Part shown: positions 33,047 to 42,389 of the stretch, in pieces | How positions within the stretch are numbered: position 1 is the first letter of the stretch | Layout: the number at the start of each line of letters is the position of its first letter | Source: a virus | Length of the DNA stretch: 61,976 nucleotides | Reading direction: 5' to 3' (one strand) | Virus record (IMG/VR): IMGVR_UViG_3300047300_000894 | Location: 1-61,976 of that record | Translations under genes and position numbers: made by a program | The notes under the pieces: generated by a model | What the model saw: the letters and a program-made list of their open reading frames with translations, nothing else | Told to the model about the DNA's origin: nothing | Database searches by the model: none

Positions 33047-33492
33047 GATACCTAATATTCATTGCTCTACTAATTGTAGTGTCATCTTGCACTCGTAAAT
33101 CTACTACGAACATAAATAAAGAAACTGTACGGATAGATACTTTTTATCGCTACCGTGAAATAGTGAAAACTATTCCCCAAAAAGATTCTATTGTTATATT
33201 CAATCCGTGTGACAGCACAGGAATTATTAATAAGTTTTACGCACAAATATCTATACCTAATGGCAAAGTTAAAATTGAAAGCAAAGACAATCACATTATC
33301 GCATCTGTTGTGGCGGCTGAAACTACGTCGGTTGTTGATTCCACTAAAATCAAAGAAACTAACAAGAGTACTTCTACTGTGGAAAAAATCATTGTAAAGA
33401 ATGTAATTCCATCGTGGATAATTATTGTTCTATTTATTGAAACTTTAATCATTTTGCTTTATCTTTATTTCAAGTTTATATTTCCTCGATAA
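33043..33492 (+). CDS. One-piece spanin (u-spanin-like lipoprotein)
   Basis: In this 149-residue protein, residues 1-17 are a lipoprotein signal with the lipobox VVSSC (Cys17). The periplasmic part includes the helix-forming VVDSTKIKETNKSTSTVEKI. Residues about 122-146 (WIIIVLFIETLIILLYLYFKF) form a C-terminal inner-membrane anchor. A lipid-anchored N-terminus and a membrane-spanning C-terminus are the defining layout of unimolecular spanins such as T1 gp11, which fuse inner and outer membranes after the wall is cut. This also implies a Gram-negative host. It starts within the endolysin stop codon. Confidence 0.8.
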   Translation: MRYLIFIALLIVVSSCTRKSTTNINKETVRIDTFYRYREIVKTIPQKDSIVIFNPCDSTGIINKFYAQISIPNGKVKIESKDNHIIASVVAAETTSVVDSTKIKETNKSTSTVEKIIVKNVIPSWIIIVLFIETLIILLYLYFKFIFPR

Positions 33493-33629
33493 TGGCAAAA
33501 GCAATTCAAGGTAGTACATTTAAGCCAAAAGCTAAAAAAAGCAACAAAGGCGTACACGCAAAAACAAAATCATCAAAGGGTAAAGCATCTAAAAACTATG
33601 TAAAACCCTATAAAGGACAAGGCAAATGA
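33492..33629 (+). CDS. 45-residue lysine-rich protein
   Basis: It begins MAKAIQGSTFKPKAKK and ends KPYKGQGK, with about one third Lys. It overlaps the spanin stop (TAATG) and the next start (ATGA). The strong positive charge suggests a nucleic-acid binding or packaged protein. It resembles in style the basic proteins at 51-53 kb. Confidence 0.6.
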   Translation: MAKAIQGSTFKPKAKKSNKGVHAKTKSSKGKASKNYVKPYKGQGK

Positions 33630-33826
33630 GCAGCTATCATATTCATCCTGACAACTATAGTGAAGATGAAATATTGGAGATTAAGAAAGTTGCTTTTATT
33701 GATACCAAATTATCAATATTAGAGACTACTCTTGAGTCGTTAGAGTTAATTGAAGATAAAGATTTAAGGTTTGATTTAGAGTCTAAAATTGCCGCTAAAA
33801 TTGGCAGATTATTAGATAAGATTTAA
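33626..33826 (+). CDS. Helical protein of unknown function, 66 residues
   Basis: It begins MSSYHIHPDNYSEDEIL, followed by an acidic, heptad-like helix (LSILETTLESLELIEDKDLR). It is the last gene before a hairpin (33857-33885) and a new -7 box. No family recognised. Confidence 0.55.
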   Translation: MSSYHIHPDNYSEDEILEIKKVAFIDTKLSILETTLESLELIEDKDLRFDLESKIAAKIGRLLDKI

Positions 33827-33856
33827 TTGTGTGTTTTTCATTTTGTTTTAAAAGCA

Positions 33857-33885
33857 AATCCCTTGATTCTATGAGTCAGGGGATT
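33857..33885 (+). terminator. Terminator-like hairpin after the lysis genes
   Basis: AATCCCTTGA and TCAGGGGATT form a 10-bp stem with one G-T pair and a 9-base loop. The downstream CTCGTATAT is not a T run, so termination may be weak. It separates the lysis cassette from the neck genes. Confidence 0.45.
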
Positions 33886-33908
33886 CTCGTATATAATAAA
33901 AAAATGAT

Positions 33909-33916
33909 TAACTTTG
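33909..33916 (+). promoter_or_regulatory. Candidate -7 box for the neck and tail genes
   Basis: TAACTTTG matches TAnnTTTG, is placed after a hairpin and 24 bases before the ATG at 33941. No TTG lies at the correct distance, as at 10528 and 51574. The three TAACTTTG sites may form a late-promoter class that relies on a factor other than the -33 element. Confidence 0.45.
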
Positions 33917-33940
33917 GTCTAAATTAAAAAATAAAATACG

Positions 33941-34618
33941 ATGCCAATTTCTATCGTTGATGCTCACGATTTTATTCGCAGCATCATTAAAAAAAATAAA
34001 GCTGGGTTTGTGTCCCCAAAGGATATAGATAGAGCAATCAATAGAGGTGTTGCTGATTGGATGAGTGCAGTTATCTATAAGTACCACAAGACTGGGAAAT
34101 TTGAGTACGATCACTTGCTTGTAAAGAGGGCAACGTATACAGTAGCCTCTAACACAAGTGTGCAGGACTTGCCTGCTGATTATGTAGAGGGATTAACAAT
34201 ATATCACACAAATGAAAATTCAGTTCAGGTTGAAGGAACGCTATATTCGTGGGATGAATTCCTTGAGGTTAAAAATAGTTCGATACTTGCTCCTGATAGA
34301 GCTTATCCTGCTGCGACAATATATCTTGATACGACTGGTACTCCGAAAATTGAATTTGCACCAATACCTCCATCGGGTAATTACACTTTTACATTTGTTT
34401 ATATGAGAAAGCCAGCTACTGCATTTTATAATGCTGTAGTTGTTAACGGCAATATTTCAGCTTCTAATTCGGGGAATGTTGATATCGATGTTTCTGATAG
34501 ATACTATTCAGATATTGTTACTCGTGCACTAATGTATTTAGGCATTACATTAAGAGATGGGGATGTTGCTTCAACTGAAGGTATGATGGATGCTAACCAA
34601 AAAAATGACGAACGATAA
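33941..34618 (+). CDS. Head-tail connector (ring/adaptor) protein
   Basis: This 225-residue protein begins MPISIVDAHDFIRSIIKKN. The middle is beta-rich (GNYTFTFVYMRKPATAFYN) and the C-terminal helix (YYSDIVTRALMYLGITLRDG) resembles short-tail connector proteins that stack under the portal. The ending overlaps the next ATG (TAATG). It is the first of three connector-sized genes before the nozzle gene, an order also found in crAss-like and other podovirus genomes. The evidence is pattern and order. Confidence 0.6.
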   Translation: MPISIVDAHDFIRSIIKKNKAGFVSPKDIDRAINRGVADWMSAVIYKYHKTGKFEYDHLLVKRATYTVASNTSVQDLPADYVEGLTIYHTNENSVQVEGTLYSWDEFLEVKNSSILAPDRAYPAATIYLDTTGTPKIEFAPIPPSGNYTFTFVYMRKPATAFYNAVVVNGNISASNSGNVDIDVSDRYYSDIVTRALMYLGITLRDGDVASTEGMMDANQKNDER

Positions 34619-35271
34619 TGGCAACTACAAAATATAAAATATCGGAACAAGTTCAGCGTATATACGCAAGGTTTCTTGACAAAGATAACCCATCAGATGT
34701 AATTGACTTGCGTGAGGTCAGGATACTTGTAGAGCAGTCGCTTAATAAAGTTCTTAAGATTCAAGTAGCTGAATCATTCAAGGCTGGAAGCATAGATGTT
34801 CCTAAGTGCAATCTTATTCAATACACAAGAACTGTTACATCTGATCCTACCAATAATAGGGCTTATATTACATTACCCGCTATCCCATTGACATTACCAA
34901 TGGATTTGGGAATTTGGAGCATTTCTGCGACGAATGCTGCCGCAACTCCATATATCCCTATTCCATCTCAAGATGTACTTGTTTTTGGGACGATTGCAAA
35001 TGGAACAAATGTAAGCTATTTAGAGGGTCAAGTTGGTTATTATTTACAAGGAACAAAAGTTTACTTTACTAAAGACATTACATTGTCTGCTAACGGAAGC
35101 ATCTCATCTGTTCTTGTTAACTTATTAGTAGCTGATTTTTCTCAATTAACAGATACAGACTTATTGCCAATTTCACCAGATGTTGAGACTGCTGTAATTA
35201 ACGAGGTTCTTTCGGTAATTAGCAATGGTCGTGTAGCACAAGCTGAAATAGCAACTCAACAACAACAATAA
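34618..35271 (+). CDS. Neck or ring protein, second of three
   Basis: This 217-residue protein has a helical N-terminus (ISEQVQRIYARFLDKDNPSD, VRILVEQSLNKVLKIQ), a beta-rich centre with FTKDITLSANG and a C-terminal ISPDVETAVINEVLSVISNG helix. The last pattern recurs in adaptor proteins of podovirus tails. It is coupled to neighbours by overlapping or near-touching start and stop codons, so stoichiometric production is likely. Confidence 0.55.
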   Translation: MATTKYKISEQVQRIYARFLDKDNPSDVIDLREVRILVEQSLNKVLKIQVAESFKAGSIDVPKCNLIQYTRTVTSDPTNNRAYITLPAIPLTLPMDLGIWSISATNAAATPYIPIPSQDVLVFGTIANGTNVSYLEGQVGYYLQGTKVYFTKDITLSANGSISSVLVNLLVADFSQLTDTDLLPISPDVETAVINEVLSVISNGRVAQAEIATQQQQ

Positions 35272-35273
35272 AA

Positions 35274-36032
35274 ATGAAGACTAAATCTATAAATATAATC
35301 GTTAGGGATGCGTTATTAGATAACGGTTTACCATTGCATTACTACACCCGTTACTTGCATCACGCTCTTCGTATTTTAGATGAGTTGTCGATGGATTATG
35401 ATATGGGTAATATTAAGAGCGTTGTATTGAGTACAACATCTTATCAAAGAGCTATATTGCCTACCGACTTTGTTGATGTAGTTGATGTATCTGCAAAACA
35501 CGGAGAGCGTTTGCTTCCAATGGAGCGTGATAGAACATTAAATAAAAATTACAATCGTGATGAGGCGGGAAATAAAATTCCATATCCTACCGATACAAAT
35601 ATCAACTACGATTCAGAGTTCAACTACAATTTAATTTCTGGTGCCAACAATTTAAATACAAGAGGGGAATTGGTTGGGCGTTACTACGGTAAGCAACGCA
35701 AGCCGTTGTTGACATTTGATATTGATACAACTAACTCTGAGCTTGTATTTTGCAATACAATGTCACTTACAGAGGTTACTTTAACTTACATTACATCATC
35801 TGTGTCTAAGTCCACAGCAAATACTGTTACGCCATACGCTGTTGATGTTATCACAAAGTATATCAAGATGATGGCTGCTGCGGCAGATGGTGCTAAGATT
35901 GGTATTTTTCAATTGGCAAAGCAAGATTTTGACAACGCTAAAAGAGTGTTTAGAGCTCGAATGAATTCTATGGATTACGCTGAGATTATTGGCTTGATTA
36001 GAAAAGGAATTCACGGTAGCATCAAGAACTAA
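35274..36032 (+). CDS. Neck or tail-ring protein, third of three
   Basis: This 252-residue protein begins MKTKSINIIVRDALLDNGL and has LHHALRILDELSMDYD, a beta segment (YQRAILPTDFVDVVDVSAKHG) with LP.DFVDV, and a C-terminal helix (AAADGAKIGIFQLAKQDFDNAKRVFRAR). The last pattern is common in gp4/gp11-like tail accessory proteins. It would connect the head to the nozzle. Confidence 0.6.
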   Translation: MKTKSINIIVRDALLDNGLPLHYYTRYLHHALRILDELSMDYDMGNIKSVVLSTTSYQRAILPTDFVDVVDVSAKHGERLLPMERDRTLNKNYNRDEAGNKIPYPTDTNINYDSEFNYNLISGANNLNTRGELVGRYYGKQRKPLLTFDIDTTNSELVFCNTMSLTEVTLTYITSSVSKSTANTVTPYAVDVITKYIKMMAAAADGAKIGIFQLAKQDFDNAKRVFRARMNSMDYAEIIGLIRKGIHGSIKN

Positions 36033-36064
36033 TATTTAACAAAGCTCATTTTAACATTTAACAA

Positions 36065-39000
36065 ATGAACAGAGTAAGTCTCACAGCATCAGGGGGTTTG
36101 AATAAAGATGTCGATCCAAATAATTTACCACAAGGGGATTATGTTTCTGCGTCTAATATAGTATTTGACTCTGGTAAGTCTGGTGGAGCTGGTGCGTTAC
36201 GCTTGCTTGAATCTATACGTTCAACTGGTGTTACTTTTTCAAATATAAAGGCTACTACGCAAGACGTTGATGGAACAATATTTGTTCTTGTTGACAATGG
36301 GTCTACAGCTACAGTATATAAAGTACCAACCACCTTAAATTCATCTACAGCACTTGTAACTTATACACACTTAGTTGCGACAACATTTACTCCAGACATA
36401 AAAGTTATTGGGGCTAATGTTGTTTGGAACTATGCCGAAGAGGGAACAGTTCTTATTTGTCCAACTGCTACAGCACTAACGGGTACAAGAACTATTTTGG
36501 ACTTGAAACTACAGAAAGATACACCTAATAATGTAGTTAGCATAAAAAAGAATATTGGGACTGGGGTTGACTTACTTGAGAGCAATGACTATCAGTTTGC
36601 AAGCAGATATCATTATTCATCTAATGAATACTCTGTATTGGGCAACTATAGCCAAATGTATAAAGGGGAAAAGGGTACAGCATCTTATACCTTGTCTTAT
36701 GACTTTACAAATAAGCCTTACTTTGCTGATTCAATTGAAGTGTATGTTCGCATAGGAAATAATGGGATTTGGAGAAGAATAGACACACAAGATGCTACAG
36801 CAACAACTACATTTACTTGGTCGGGGCAAACTTACGAGAGTTTAGATATGGTAACTACGGGTAATCCGTACGATGCGGTTCCAGTAAATGCAAAGCATAT
36901 TGAGATTGCAAAAAATAGAATTTTCTTAGCTGATGTAAAAGATGACTACGATGTTGTAGCGGCTAATTTAAATTTTACTATTTCGGCAGATTCAACAGGA
37001 TATACATTGCCAACAGGCGGGGCGGCAAATACTTATATTAGTGGAGTAGGGCTTACATCGCCTACAAGTTCTGAGACAACTTATGGTGGGACAGAATATG
37101 TTAAGCCGTTTGCCAACAACTCTGTATATGCTGCTGGTATAGCGTTTTACGATTCAGCACTAAAAACAAGAGGCGTAGAAAAGAACTATGTCAAGTTTAC
37201 AACAGGAAAGTTTGCTTATCCGTTAGTACCTACTATTACAGTTGAATTTAAGGCAGGATGGGTACGACCAAGTTGGGCAAAGTATGCACAATTAGTATAC
37301 ACTAAGAATACATCCAAGTCTTATTTCTACGAGGGTTTTGCAAGCAATATATACTTTCAGATTAATCGTACAGAAACAAACCCTACAACAAAAGAAACAA
37401 CGGTTGTTTCGGGTGTTAGTCAGTCGGTAACTACAGACCAGATAAAGGATATTCAATATTTTGTAGTAGACTTGATGGGTATGTATCGTGCTGGTCGTGT
37501 ATATTCTTTTGAAGAGGGTGATCGTATTACGATTAACACACCTGCCCCCAATGGGTTGCTTGATATGAAAGTCCATCATCAAGAAAATAACCTTGTTTAC
37601 TGCCTATACAATGGCGGGGCAATGACAAATCTTGAGACACCCGACCCAAAATTATTGTTTTTTGAGATATATTCTCCTAAACAAATTCAAGAGGATGAGT
37701 CGCTTGTATTCTACGAGTATGGGAATTTAGTTGACATTACATCTTGGGGGTCTACTACAACTCCTTTAGCATCTCCTTTAACAAAGACGTTCCAAGGAAA
37801 TGGTACATTAAATAGTTCTACTACATCTAAGCTAATTGGTGATACTGTGTTTACTACATTGGATATCCCTTCTTATCTTAATGCTCCATTCTTATATAGT
37901 ATGGAGAAACCTGTACCATCAAAAGACTATGTGGTGGAGGATAGAGTTACAGAGGTTTATTGCTCTATGGCAGATGCTGCAGAAAAAATTACATTTACAG
38001 CAGATGCGGGGTATAACCCATTTATGAACACTAAGCCTAAAACGATTGACCTTAAGTTAAGCCCTAAATGGACATCTTTTGGGACAAATCAGGATAGTGC
38101 AGTAATTGTAGATAAAGATGGAAACTCTGCTTCTTCAGGTCCCGCATTCAAATTGATGGGATACTACGAGCAAGAGGAGCAAGATGCCGATGTAAATCAA
38201 ATAAGAATTGATTATAAGTTGAAATTAACATATGCACTTACATATGATTCTGTAGATTTACCTGATGTAGCAACAGGTGGGTTGGTATTGAATATAACAA
38301 GTCAATTGTATAGAATTCCATACGATAATGCTAAAAATATATACGGCAAAGTAGAACCATTCCTTAAGCCTTTCTACGGATTAAGCACTGGAGCTGGAGA
38401 TGGCACAGCGTTAACATCTTCTGGTACTATGGAAATATCGTCATATCAGATAGCTACAATGCCTAATGATGTGAAAGAGATAAACCCTAATGATAAATTT
38501 TATGTTGAAATTGTTGCATCTCCACAATTAAACGGAGATTGTATAAACGCTGTCTTTACGCTTGAGAAGCCAGCAACAGGAGCTGCCGTTAAGTTTACTA
38601 TTAACGGTGATAGAACAACTCCTAAGACTACGACAAGCTACAATAACAATGCTAAAGTTTCAACTACAAATACAAAGGTACTAATTCGTTCAGCTTCTAA
38701 TGCTACATCTTACCCTCAATGGTATACATCAGCGGGCAAGCCATCAATTATTACCAACACGTTATCTAATCCTCGAAGAACAAATACAATTCGTTATGGG
38801 GGTAATTATGTGGCGGGAACAAGCATAAACAATGTAAACAGTTTCTACGCATCAGATAGTAATGATGTAGCTATTGAAAATGGAGCTATTACGTCACTAC
38901 AAAGAGCATCTCGTTTACAAGGAAACGGCTCAATGATGCTTGTGTTGTGCCAAAAAGAATCAGCATATATTATGCTTGGAGAGCAAGAGTTATCGCAAGG

Positions 39001-39847
39001 TAACAATTCAGCCATCCGTGCTTTGACTGCCAATATGATTGGCACTATCAGAAACTTTGGTAACAACTTAGGTATGTTGCACAAGGAGTCTGTTATGAAT
39101 TATAAAGGTATGATTTGGTGGTGGGATGACTTTAATAAAAAAATTGTTAAGTATACCACAGATGGGTTAACCATTCCGAGCGATATGTATATGCGTTCGT
39201 ATTTCTTAAATAAATCAGGTAAGGCGACATTTTCATTTGACCCTTTCTACAATATGTGTTTTGTAGGATTTGGAAGCGAAACAGTATCGGCTGGATGGTC
39301 AGATGTATTGCAGAGGTGGGTTGCTGAAAATTATAATTTCCGTTCTGACTTTGCAGAAAGCTATGGAGATAAGATGATTATATTTAAAGGAGGAGTTATG
39401 TATAAACCTGTCGATAACTCAACAACAAATGATTACGGCTATCTATTAAACGCATCATATGATGGATCAATATCATTTATATTAAATAGCAAAGTGCCTG
39501 TTATGCCATTAAATGTGGCTATAACGCACAATATGAACGTAGTAGATTGGGGGCAATCTAATGGCGTTAAATCAAATTTATTGTCAATTAACATTACAAA
39601 CGAGAATGGGCAATCGACATCAATAGTTGAATCAAATTTCTTAATGGAGGATAATCGCTTGTATGCGTATGTCCTTCGCAACGAATTATCTTACAGAGCA
39701 GGATTACTTATGTCGAATGCTATAATAGAAGGTGATTATATTGTTGGCTATCTTAATAAATTTGTTGTAACTTTAAAGGATAAAACGCAGAATATGCGTA
39801 TAAATTCTATAGATGTTGAAATTGCACCAGTATCTGGTCACTCATAA
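36065..39847 (+). CDS. Tail nozzle / stabilisation protein
   Basis: This 1,260-residue protein begins MNRVSLTASGGLNKDVDPNN with NLPQGDYVSASNIVF, a start that I associate with stabilisation/tubular tail proteins of crAss-like and T7-like phages. The first 550 residues look like a beta-propeller (FVLVDNGSTATVYKV, TVLICPTATA). The end has VSAGWSDVLQRWVAENYNF and beta-rich strands. It would be the tube through which DNA and internal proteins exit. The length exceeds T7 gp12 (about 800 residues), leaving room for extra outer domains. Confidence 0.65.
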   Translation: MNRVSLTASGGLNKDVDPNNLPQGDYVSASNIVFDSGKSGGAGALRLLESIRSTGVTFSNIKATTQDVDGTIFVLVDNGSTATVYKVPTTLNSSTALVTYTHLVATTFTPDIKVIGANVVWNYAEEGTVLICPTATALTGTRTILDLKLQKDTPNNVVSIKKNIGTGVDLLESNDYQFASRYHYSSNEYSVLGNYSQMYKGEKGTASYTLSYDFTNKPYFADSIEVYVRIGNNGIWRRIDTQDATATTTFTWSGQTYESLDMVTTGNPYDAVPVNAKHIEIAKNRIFLADVKDDYDVVAANLNFTISADSTGYTLPTGGAANTYISGVGLTSPTSSETTYGGTEYVKPFANNSVYAAGIAFYDSALKTRGVEKNYVKFTTGKFAYPLVPTITVEFKAGWVRPSWAKYAQLVYTKNTSKSYFYEGFASNIYFQINRTETNPTTKETTVVSGVSQSVTTDQIKDIQYFVVDLMGMYRAGRVYSFEEGDRITINTPAPNGLLDMKVHHQENNLVYCLYNGGAMTNLETPDPKLLFFEIYSPKQIQEDESLVFYEYGNLVDITSWGSTTTPLASPLTKTFQGNGTLNSSTTSKLIGDTVFTTLDIPSYLNAPFLYSMEKPVPSKDYVVEDRVTEVYCSMADAAEKITFTADAGYNPFMNTKPKTIDLKLSPKWTSFGTNQDSAVIVDKDGNSASSGPAFKLMGYYEQEEQDADVNQIRIDYKLKLTYALTYDSVDLPDVATGGLVLNITSQLYRIPYDNAKNIYGKVEPFLKPFYGLSTGAGDGTALTSSGTMEISSYQIATMPNDVKEINPNDKFYVEIVASPQLNGDCINAVFTLEKPATGAAVKFTINGDRTTPKTTTSYNNNAKVSTTNTKVLIRSASNATSYPQWYTSAGKPSIITNTLSNPRRTNTIRYGGNYVAGTSINNVNSFYASDSNDVAIENGAITSLQRASRLQGNGSMMLVLCQKESAYIMLGEQELSQGNNSAIRALTANMIGTIRNFGNNLGMLHKESVMNYKGMIWWWDDFNKKIVKYTTDGLTIPSDMYMRSYFLNKSGKATFSFDPFYNMCFVGFGSETVSAGWSDVLQRWVAENYNFRSDFAESYGDKMIIFKGGVMYKPVDNSTTNDYGYLLNASYDGSISFILNSKVPVMPLNVAITHNMNVVDWGQSNGVKSNLLSINITNENGQSTSIVESNFLMEDNRLYAYVLRNELSYRAGLLMSNAIIEGDYIVGYLNKFVVTLKDKTQNMRINSIDVEIAPVSGHS

Positions 39848-39857
39848 ATAATAAAAT

Positions 39858-40775
39858 ATGGATCCGTTAATTATCGCATCTTTAGTTGGAACAGCAGGAC
39901 AAGGAATTATGTCTATGCTTGGTGCAAGTAGTGCAGCGGAAAATGCACGAAGACAACAACAAAAGGTTAATCTATTCAATGTTAACCAAAATGCATTATT
40001 TGATACTGGGGCAAAAGACCTTGAAACTACAGCAATGGGAATGCCTACATATCAAGCTGATATGCGTGGGTACAATGCTTTAGTTGATAAGGCATCTCAG
40101 AATCTTGCACAAGCACAAGGCTCTACAAGAAATGCATTAGACCAATATCAGTTAGACCAAGCAGACCAAGGGTTCGCTAATATGGTTCAAGCATCTGGTA
40201 AATTAGGCTTATCTAAAGCAGATATGGCTGCTCAATTATTGAGCGGTCAACAGTTGGCTGGCAATCAAAAGGCAAGTACAATTTCTGCTTCACAGCAATA
40301 CTCTTTAGCAAATATTGCTCAAGCAAGACAGAGTCAATTAGCGGCTATTGGTCAAGCTGCAGCGGGAGGGGTAATGGAGAACTACAGACAATACGCAAGT
40401 CAAGCTGCAAGACAACAAGGTATTCTTGGAGTTAAACAGTCAAACCTTATGGGTAAGATGAATCTTGGTACACAAGGTATGCAGTTAGATATGTCGGCTG
40501 CTGGCATTGTGAATAAAGCTAACGATGCATATTACCTTGGAATGGGTGGAGCTTTAGGTGGAATGAGTAGTGGATTATTAGCTCTTGGAATGCAGAATAT
40601 GAAGATGACTCAATTGCAACAAATGTATGCAAATAACAATCAAGGGTTGGCGGCAAAGGATTTTTCTACAATGCAAGATTTTATTAATATTCCAACGCCT
40701 CAGACAGCACCATCTCAAGCAGCACCTTTGCTTTTACCTCTGGCAGATAAATCAAATAATGTGTATGTAGGTTAA
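39858..40775 (+). CDS. Internal virion (ejection) protein, small
   Basis: This 305-residue protein has an N-terminal hydrophobic/Gly stretch (IIASLVGTAGQGIMSMLGAS) followed by long Ala/Gln-rich helices and a second Gly/Ala/Met-rich hydrophobic segment near residue 230 (YYLGMGGALGGMSSGLLALGM). Amphipathic, Gln/Ala-rich proteins with membrane-active ends after the tail genes fit ejection proteins (T7 gp14-like in role) that form a channel across the envelope. Confidence 0.6.
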   Translation: MDPLIIASLVGTAGQGIMSMLGASSAAENARRQQQKVNLFNVNQNALFDTGAKDLETTAMGMPTYQADMRGYNALVDKASQNLAQAQGSTRNALDQYQLDQADQGFANMVQASGKLGLSKADMAAQLLSGQQLAGNQKASTISASQQYSLANIAQARQSQLAAIGQAAAGGVMENYRQYASQAARQQGILGVKQSNLMGKMNLGTQGMQLDMSAAGIVNKANDAYYLGMGGALGGMSSGLLALGMQNMKMTQLQQMYANNNQGLAAKDFSTMQDFINIPTPQTAPSQAAPLLLPLADKSNNVYVG

Positions 40776-40798
40776 ATCATTGACAATACTATAAAATA

Positions 40799-42352
40799 AT
40801 GGCAGAATCATTTTTATACGATCCCACCGAAACGATTAACAAAGGATTTGCTCAATTTCAAGCTGGTCTTGGGAACGCATTTGCTCAAATAATCGCTCAA
40901 AAGCAGAACGACTACGTTACTGCGGAAAAAACTTTTCAGAACATCGATGCATTAACTGACAAGTTAGGTGAATATGGTCAAGAAGAGATTATTGGCAAAA
41001 CAAAAGACTTGATGGCTCAAGCATCTAAAGATATCATCAAAGATGGTAAGTTAGATTATTCGGCATTAGGTACTATTCGTAGTGGAGTTACTCAAATTAA
41101 AAATAGAAAGTCTGCTATCGAAGCGGGCACTCAGATGCTTAAGGAGTGGACTCAAACTGCTCTTGCCTCCAAAGATGATTTAACAAGTTTGACTACTACA
41201 TTAGGAGATTTAAGAGGAATCTTATTGAATCCAAATAATATGTCAGCATCGGATATGGGTAGACAAATGCAAGCTGCTTATACTAAAAACTTAAATTCAA
41301 CAAAAGTATTAGGAGACATATTCAAGCAAGTTACACCAGCTACTGAATTTACAGAGACTGTAGAGAAAGATGGGAATAGATATCAAGTTGGAGGTTTCCA
41401 AGTTTCTGGATATCAATATGATAAGGCTTCTGGCAAGTTTGTTGAAACTGGAGCTGTTCCTATGATTGGGGCTGATGGGCAACCAGTCAAAAATCCAGAT
41501 GGATCAGTTAAGATGGTATCTAAGGTGCAACAAGCTATTGAGACAGCTAAAGCACAAGGGGCTCCAGCTATTGCCGCATTGAGAATGCAAATGGGACCAG
41601 CAGCGGCTACATTAACCGATGACCAATTAGTTGCAAGCCAATTCCAAAGATACGTTGAGAATAACAACAGAGCAAATAAGGAAATTCTTATTAAGGACAA
41701 GAATGAGTTATCTATTTCTGAGAGTAATGCTAAAATATCTGAAGCTAAAGCTAAAAATATTAATACTGAAATTGAATTAGGTAACGAAAGGGATAGAGCG
41801 GCTATTGCTGCATCAAAATCTACAACCGCAAAGAATTATAAAGAGATGGCGGCAATGGATAATTTTGGTGGCGAAGTAGTAGATGTTAATGCAGCAACCA
41901 ATACTAAGACAGGATTTTTGGGTAAAAGAATACCAATAATAGGTAAGGATAGTTCAGGTAAACCAGTTAACTTTATAGCTAATAGTATTGTATGGAAGAA
42001 CGGTAAAGAATACTATCAAGGATTTAAAGCTCCTCGCTCAATGGGTTATCTTGAAGCAAATCAAACTACATTATCTGGATTTGAGCCAGTTGAGATTCCC
42101 GTAAACTCATACAATAAGGCGGCATTTAATAGTTCTAAAAATTTAATTCCTCAAAATCAAAAAATTTATGTCAACAAGGCGTTAGCTGCATATGGGAATA
42201 CTCAAATGCAAATAAAGAATTTGGGACCAGTAGCAGGAGATATTGACAGAAATTCGAGTACCATATATTTAGACCGTTCCTTTATGGCTGGCGACAAATG
42301 GAAGCAAGTAGCAGCAGATAATAAAGTTAAGCACGTCAAGTGGATTGATTAA
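40799..42352 (+). CDS. Internal virion protein, medium size
   Basis: This 517-residue protein begins MAESFLYDPTETINKGFAQF and has a long helical N-terminal part (about 1-120), a poorly structured middle and an Ala/Lys-rich helix (about 300-350), ending with a beta-rich domain. It lies between the small ejection protein and the 3,011-residue protein, so it is likely to be packaged and ejected with them (T7 gp15-like in position only). Confidence 0.5.
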   Translation: MAESFLYDPTETINKGFAQFQAGLGNAFAQIIAQKQNDYVTAEKTFQNIDALTDKLGEYGQEEIIGKTKDLMAQASKDIIKDGKLDYSALGTIRSGVTQIKNRKSAIEAGTQMLKEWTQTALASKDDLTSLTTTLGDLRGILLNPNNMSASDMGRQMQAAYTKNLNSTKVLGDIFKQVTPATEFTETVEKDGNRYQVGGFQVSGYQYDKASGKFVETGAVPMIGADGQPVKNPDGSVKMVSKVQQAIETAKAQGAPAIAALRMQMGPAAATLTDDQLVASQFQRYVENNNRANKEILIKDKNELSISESNAKISEAKAKNINTEIELGNERDRAAIAASKSTTAKNYKEMAAMDNFGGEVVDVNAATNTKTGFLGKRIPIIGKDSSGKPVNFIANSIVWKNGKEYYQGFKAPRSMGYLEANQTTLSGFEPVEIPVNSYNKAAFNSSKNLIPQNQKIYVNKALAAYGNTQMQIKNLGPVAGDIDRNSSTIYLDRSFMAGDKWKQVAADNKVKHVKWID

Positions 42353-42389
42353 TAATAGTGCAAATATAAATTCTAAACAACCTTAATAG

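Noticed and set aside
36083-36097. GCATCAGGGGG inside the start of the nozzle gene as a third copy of the G6 element
   Set aside because: Only one half-site with G5, no TGAT arm and no CTATAnnATCA; probably chance within coding sequence.
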